Part shown: piece after piece, positions 58,897 to 64,000 of the stretch
How the letters are laid out: each line of letters begins with the position of its first letter
Position numbering within the stretch: position 1 is the stretch's first letter
NCBI GenBank assembly: GCA_964020975.1
Contig: CAXHWN010002785.1
Span: forward strand, 1 to 64,000
Direction of reading: 5' to 3'
DNA from: Hermodice carunculata
Taxonomy: Eukaryota > Annelida > Polychaeta > Eunicida > Amphinomidae
Length of the DNA stretch: 64,000 nucleotides
Translations under genes and position numbers: made by a program
The notes under the pieces: generated by a model
Databases searched by the model: none
Told to the model about the DNA's origin: nothing
Seen by the model: only the letters and a program-made list of their open reading frames with translations

Positions 58897-59339
58897 CTTG
58901 GGGCACGTGGGATGTGTTCTTTGTTCGCATTTGCTGAGTGACGGGTGACCGGTGAAGATTGTTCAGGGAGTAGGTCCAGGGCGCACGTGCAAGTTTAAGG
59001 CGCTTCTCATGTGACATGGGGTAGCATGGAAAAAATGAGTTTGCTGGTAGTTTCACATGGGGTTTCAAGGCACTGCGTCGGTTTTTGTTGTATCTTGAAA
59101 TTTCGAATGTCTATTTATCGGCTTCATATGCGTGAATTTCCGGTATATTTAGTACGGGTTTATGTCGTTTTTTGGGCGTAAGACATATATATGCTTGCTT
59201 TGCACTTTGTACGGGTCTCACTCTTCACGAGTTTACTAAACCTCTCTATCATGAAGGTTTAGCTGGGATAAAGTATATTGGGTTCAGTATATACCTGTAA
59301 GTAAATATCTCAGACTGGTTTCATATGGTTGAGTCATAT

Positions 59340-60230
59340 AACTTGACCAGTGTAGGAAAATGTAGTCAAAATCCCGATGTAGGTTTAGCCAGATTATTCC
59401 AGTATCTCGGCGATGATCCTCGTGATAGTGTAAGATCTTGTTTATTCATAAGTGGGTCTAGGGGTTATGATTCCGCACTGCAAAGTTAGAAAAATTGTAT
59501 GGTTCTCCACATCGTATCACACAATAAATGGTTGCGTAAGGCAAAGCCAGTAAAAACAGGTGGTGACATGCGCACTCTGTCGCATGAGTTACGCAGTGCA
59601 TTTCAGATCCTGTGAAGCATTGACTGTTCGCGGAAGTCAATAGTCAAATTGTTATTTTCGAGATTGTATCAAGATTCACAAATTACGTTCAAAATCATTG
59701 GTACAAGCTGAAATGAAAAGTAAGACGCAACATAGTTCTACTTGAAATTCAAAGATTTGGTTTCATTTGTGAAAAAAAAGTGGCAGATGAGCTATCAGAC
59801 CCGCCCTGTGGCGAGAGTGCACGAAGTTTGAAGCATCATAAAGGCAAACAGTTCATGTTACATGATACGCAGGTGTGCCATACTACTGATTTTGAGAGTT
59901 ATTCACGTGATAGTTCTTACAGTGTAGAAGACAGTTCGTATAGTGCAGAATCATGTCATCATACCCCGGCTAGTATGCACAGCGAAGTAAATGCTTCCAC
60001 TGTGGACAGACGGTCAAACGTGTCAGGTGATCGGACTAATAAAGTTCGTCAGTACCCGCCTTGCAAGCTTTGTAGTGGCTCTCATTTCATTATGAAATGT
60101 TCAGAGTTTCGTAAGATGTCTGTGCGCGATCGCATTCCTTTCGCGAAGGTACACGAGTTGTGCCAGAACTGTTTACGGACTGACCATATAACAAGCTAAT
60201 TGTTTGAACAAAAACCGCTGCTTTGTTTTT
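59340..60230 (+). mobile_element. BEL/Pao element, gag part
   Basis: Fossil gag. The recognisable end is a zinc knuckle of the type C-x2-C-x3-H-x4-C ('CKLCSGSHFIMKC'), followed by 'LCQNCLRTDH', the typical transition of BEL/Pao polyproteins. The upstream capsid-like part is diffuse. Confidence 0.75.
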
Positions 60231-61049
60231 CAGGGAAAACACGCTAGTTTTCTATACGTTGATCAGGCAAATTCCAATTTTGCTACGGAGGTCAATGATT
60301 GTTAGATTCCAATCGTCAGGGTCAAGGTTAATGATACTTTGTAGGTAAACTTGATAATTTCAGCTCATCAAGCTTTGTTTCTCAAAAGTTGACTGATCTC
60401 CTGAATATGAAAGGTACAGATTACCACTATCTGTTGAAAACAATGAACGGAAGTATACCTACTGTGTCTCAACAAGTTACGTTCAAAGTATCGTCAGGCC
60501 AAGAATCTATGAATTTTTCTGGTGTGAAGGTCGTTTGATAATATTCCAGTATCGTGAGATCCAGTCGATCCTGAGTAATATCCACATTTGCCTGGCCTTC
60601 ATTTTTCTGCATATACTTATTCTCAAGAAATTGATTTACTTATAGGGCAGGATTATGCAGAGTGTTTGATACTTTAACAAATCCGTTGAGGTTTGGTTGG
60701 TGAACCAGTTGCTATTTTGTACAAATTCGGTTGGTGTTATCAAAGGAAAGTGCTCAAGACACAGGTGAGTCACGTGGTTATATGTGATTTCGTGACGACA
60801 TCTGCTATGAACATTCATAGTGAGTTTTCTATGAAAACACAGTTCCCTAGCTTTCCTATTATGGGAAACGCTATTGACTCGGATAGAATAGACAATTCTA
60901 CACCTGTATCTAGCAGTAGCACATTGCATATTGCAGAAAACGAATGTTTCAATAGCTATGTAGTTTCAGTGTCAAATGCATCAGATGACAGCTGTTTTGC
61001 ATATAACACTGAAGTTTCCGATCCAGCAAAAACCGTTGAATCAGTGCGT

Positions 61050-61920
61050 GAATATGTTTCGGCACCCTTTACTGACATACTTAAGTTATGCGAGATGGAG
61101 AATGGAGTGTTGGGTAGCACTTTACTCTCTGTGGAGGATAAAAGAGTCGTTGAGCTGTGGGATAATGCTTGGCAATTAGTGGATGGTCATTATCAGCTAC
61201 CCATCCCATGGAAAAATTCTCAGCAACCACTACTAAATAATTTTCCCATGGCTGTTAAACGCTTGGACAACCTTGTCAAACGCCTGATCAAGGACAATCT
61301 CTTGTCACGTTATGACTATGAGATTTCAAAATTGATTGATTCCAAATAAGCAGAAGTGATCCCTAGAAATGCTTTGAGCGAATCAAATAGAATTTTCTAC
61401 CTTCCACATCATGGCGTAGTTAATCCAAATAAACCTGGAAAACTACGCATTGTTTTTGATTGCTCAGCCAAATGGGCCCGACGTTCGTTGAATGAGCGTT
61501 GTTTACAAAGACCAGACTTGCTAAACAAGTTATTATTTGTCCTTTTGTGCTTCAGATCACATGAATATAGAGTGCAAGGTGACCTCAAGGAAATGTATAA
61601 CCGAGTGGTAATACCAGAATGCGATCGTGATGCACTACGCTTTCTTTGGTTTGAAGGGGGCGAGCTGATTCATTTGCGCATGCGAGTGAACATATTGAGA
61701 TGCATTTGGTGTTCATCATCTTCTACCTATGCCCTTAGAAGGATTATCCTTGATAAGCCTGATATAGATCCTTTATCTAAGGAATCTATTCTAAATTCCA
61801 TGTATGTAGACGATCTTACACAATCAGTACGTAGCATCAGTGAAGTGTGTCGGATTATTTTTGATCTCCCTGCCATTTGTCGGTTGGGAGGCTTTGAAAT
61901 AACAAAATTTGGAATTAATT
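61050..61920 (+). mobile_element. BEL/Pao element, reverse transcriptase part
   Basis: Fossil RT. Text such as 'YQLPIPWK', 'FYLPHHGVVNPNKPGKLR', 'VFDCSAK' and the catalytic-site text 'MYVDDLTQSV' match BEL/Pao RTs, which have Tyr-Val-Asp-Asp here. Confidence 0.85.
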
Positions 61921-63069
61921 AAGAGCAAGTTTAAGACCAGATCCCTATTGAAAGTCGTGCAAAGGAAGTTCGTGAATTTTCGTCAGGATCACAATGTCGA
62001 GCTTTGGGGGTCAAATGGATGATAAAGGAGGATGTTTTTCGTTTTTGATGTTCGATCTCAAAGTTTTATAAATCTTGCACGACGAGTCATGCTAAGTTTT
62101 GTCGCATCTATATTCGACCCTCTGGGACTCATAGCTCCTTGTGTGGTTACAGGGAAATTACTGTTGCAACAAGATACCCGGCTTCAAACAGAATGGGATA
62201 CCTGTGTGCCCGATTATTTACAGCAAAGTTGGGTTACATGGTTTCATTGATTGAGTAAAAGCTTAGCTAACCTTAGTTTTCCAAGATGTGTGAAACCGGC
62301 AGAGTTTGACAAGGAATATCATGAAGTGCATTTGACTCGAGTCACATTGCATACGGGTCCAGTGCATTTATTAGATGCATTAGCCATACTGGCGAGATTT
62401 CCTGTAAGTTATTATTGAGTAAGTCTCACATCGCACAAATTAAAAACAGCCATTCGGTGCCTAGACTAGAGCTCCAAGAAGCATAATGTGCTGTAAATTT
62501 ATACATTGTTCTAAAACGTGAACTATGTATGAATAATGTACCGGCGTTTTCTGGACCGACTCGAGAATTGTGTTAGGTCACATCAACAACGAATCTCGTC
62601 GTTTTCACACTTTTGTGGAAAACCGTGTCAGCTTCATCAGAACTCACACTAATCCTCGGTGGCGGGATTACATAGAATCGGAAAACAAACCGGCAAATTT
62701 GTTGACTAGGCCATTTCCCATAGATCGTCAGGGAGCCATTGATTTGTGGTGTCATGGTCCATAATGTTTGACCAGTTTCACAAGATTTTGGGACAGAAAT
62801 TGTGAATCGTTTTCGGTTTCTCGGGATGATCCGGAGATAAAATCTTTTGCTACACAAGTAAGTGATCACACAGATAGTCCCAAGTCATGGATTGAAAAGC
62901 TCTGTGATTATTGTTTTTCATAGAACAAGATTATTAAATGTGTAGCATGGCTTCGCAAGTTTGTTTTGTACAGAGCCAAGCGCATATTTAATAAAATTCA
63001 CTATCAAGTAAATTTAATGCTGCTCATGATATTGTCATCGGACATTTTCGAAAGCAAGAATTTGAAGCA

Positions 63070-63900
63070 GAGATTGCTCGATTGAGTTCAGATCTATCGA
63101 TACGCAAGTCAAGTAGCATTCTATCCTTAAATCCATTTTTGGACACAAATGGTATTTTGAGAGTCGGAGGCAGGACGGGCGAACATCCAATCATATTGTC
63201 AAGTCCATGTACTATTGCTCAGCATATTATACATCATTATCATGCTAAAGCGCATTTGGGATGCGAATGGACGTTGAGTTTAGTGTATAGTGAGTATTGG
63301 ATTACCAAAGCACGTCGCTGTGTTCAACGCGTTTTACTGAGATGTATTGTGTGTAAAAGGTTGTATGCAAAACCAGCATGTTAGCTAATGGCAGATTTAC
63401 ATTCTGCTAGAATCAGGCCTAACCTTCCCGCTTTTCGCCACGTAGGGATAAATTGTTTTGGTTCATACTACACAAATTTCTATCGTGGACAGAAGAAGCT
63501 TTATGGATGTACATTTACATGCATGAGCTCCAGAGCAATACACATTGAGATGCGGCATTCACTTGAGACAGATTCCTTTTTAAATGCCCTGCGTCGCTTT
63601 TGTCACGTAGAGGTCGTGTCTCTACTATTTATTGCGACAACGCGGGGAATTTCGTGAAAGGGGAACAAAAACTACTTAAGGCTTTTAAGTTCCACTCACA
63701 GACTACTTTAAAGCGTTTTCTTTTGCAAAGTCCATAGAGATCGTATACACTGTACCACGTGTACCACACTGGGGGTGGCTGGGAGCGTCTGATTGATGTG
63801 GTCAAAAGAGTTTTAAGAGCAATACTCCCATATGCTTTGCGACTCACAGATGAATTACTGCAAACTACTTTTTGCGAAGTAGAGTCGATCGTTAATAGTC
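63070..63900 (+). mobile_element. BEL/Pao element, integrase part
   Basis: Fossil integrase. The zinc-binding head ('HHYHAKAHLGCEWTL', 'CIVCKRL') and the start of the core ('YGCTFTCMSSRAIHIE') are readable. A later piece ('VESIVNSRPLT' text) shows the usual core end. Confidence 0.82.
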
Positions 63901-64000
63901 GACCATTGACAAAAATGAGCGCTGATCCCAATGATTTTACACCCATTACTCCCAATTCATTGCTGAAGTCACGTAAGTACACGGATGTCCCACCAGGTGC

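Larger units (their letters stand above)
58895..64000 (+). mobile_element. BEL/Pao LTR retroelement, broken, running off the window
   Basis: A fossil LTR element in gag-pol order. Parts, by recognisable text: possible 5' LTR and leader 58895-59340 (limits unproved, since the 3' LTR is outside the window); gag about 59340-60230, with the BEL-type CCHC knuckle; aspartic-protease region about 60300-60650; reverse transcriptase about 61050-61920; RNase H-like region about 62030-62500; integrase with its zinc-binding head about 63070-63900; and the start of the C-terminal domain found in BEL/Pao polyproteins at the window edge. It is broken, with roughly ten or more breaks, and so looks old. Order and motifs distinguish it from Gypsy and Copia. 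Confidence 0.88.

Overview
The window is eukaryotic, AT-rich genomic DNA with a 200-base assembly gap. It is dominated by decayed mobile elements and contains one recognisable host gene in pieces. Domain-per-exon Ig/FN3 structure, several LINE lineages, Penelope-like elements, a Tc1-like transposon, a BEL/Pao fossil, foldback-type DNA elements and long (TA)n tracts suggest a marine invertebrate. A deuterostome such as a hemichordate or lancelet would fit, but the species cannot be fixed from the sequence.

Layout: 1-435, end of a noncoding interspersed repeat. 2.97-5.7 kb, the N-terminal part of a Penelope-like element beside a CR1-like LINE ORF1. 6.9-7.3 kb, a transposon-type basic protein gene lying among scattered copies of a GTTATTCCGTTACGG motif. 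9.8-11.75 kb, a CR1-like LINE that has lost its RT core. 11.9-14.4 kb, a Penelope-like RT region with a tandem duplication plus its 3' repeat. 14.67-15.16 kb, a long hairpin and a MITE-like repeat. 16.7-19.95 kb, another decayed LINE. 22.46-32.43 kb (minus strand), five exons of an Ig-superfamily/FN3 surface receptor, with a 3.6 kb block of interspersed repeat in one intron.

32.8-54.5 kb is a stack of nested insertions. A DNA-transposon family with TIRs beginning TAATGG(A/T)ACGCC appears as a left end at 32.79 kb, a right end at 54.10 kb and a complete 385-bp MITE at 54.12-54.51 kb. The larger member has inverted arms of about 1.3 kb that carry a Cys-rich, zinc-cluster-like reading frame, then paired inverted minisatellites. 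Its left arm is split by a 1.68-kb, almost perfectly palindromic element carrying a SAP-domain exon in each arm. A second foldback element (34.42-37.11 kb) has arms built from about two dozen copies each of a 16-bp palindrome, CAAAACCCNGGGTTTTG-like. A LINE (about 39-45.5 kb) sits in the same stack and is interrupted by a 1.77-kb Tc1-like element.

54.7-58.7 kb holds a second copy of the Penelope-type 3' repeat and a LINE RT fragment. From about 58.9 kb to the window end lies a broken BEL/Pao LTR retroelement in gag-pol order.

Apart from the Ig/FN3 receptor exons I see no intact host gene, no tRNA or rRNA gene and no CRISPR array. The least familiar material is the foldback elements: the Cys-rich protein in their arms, the palindromic 16-mer arrays, and the shared termini linking a large element to its MITE.
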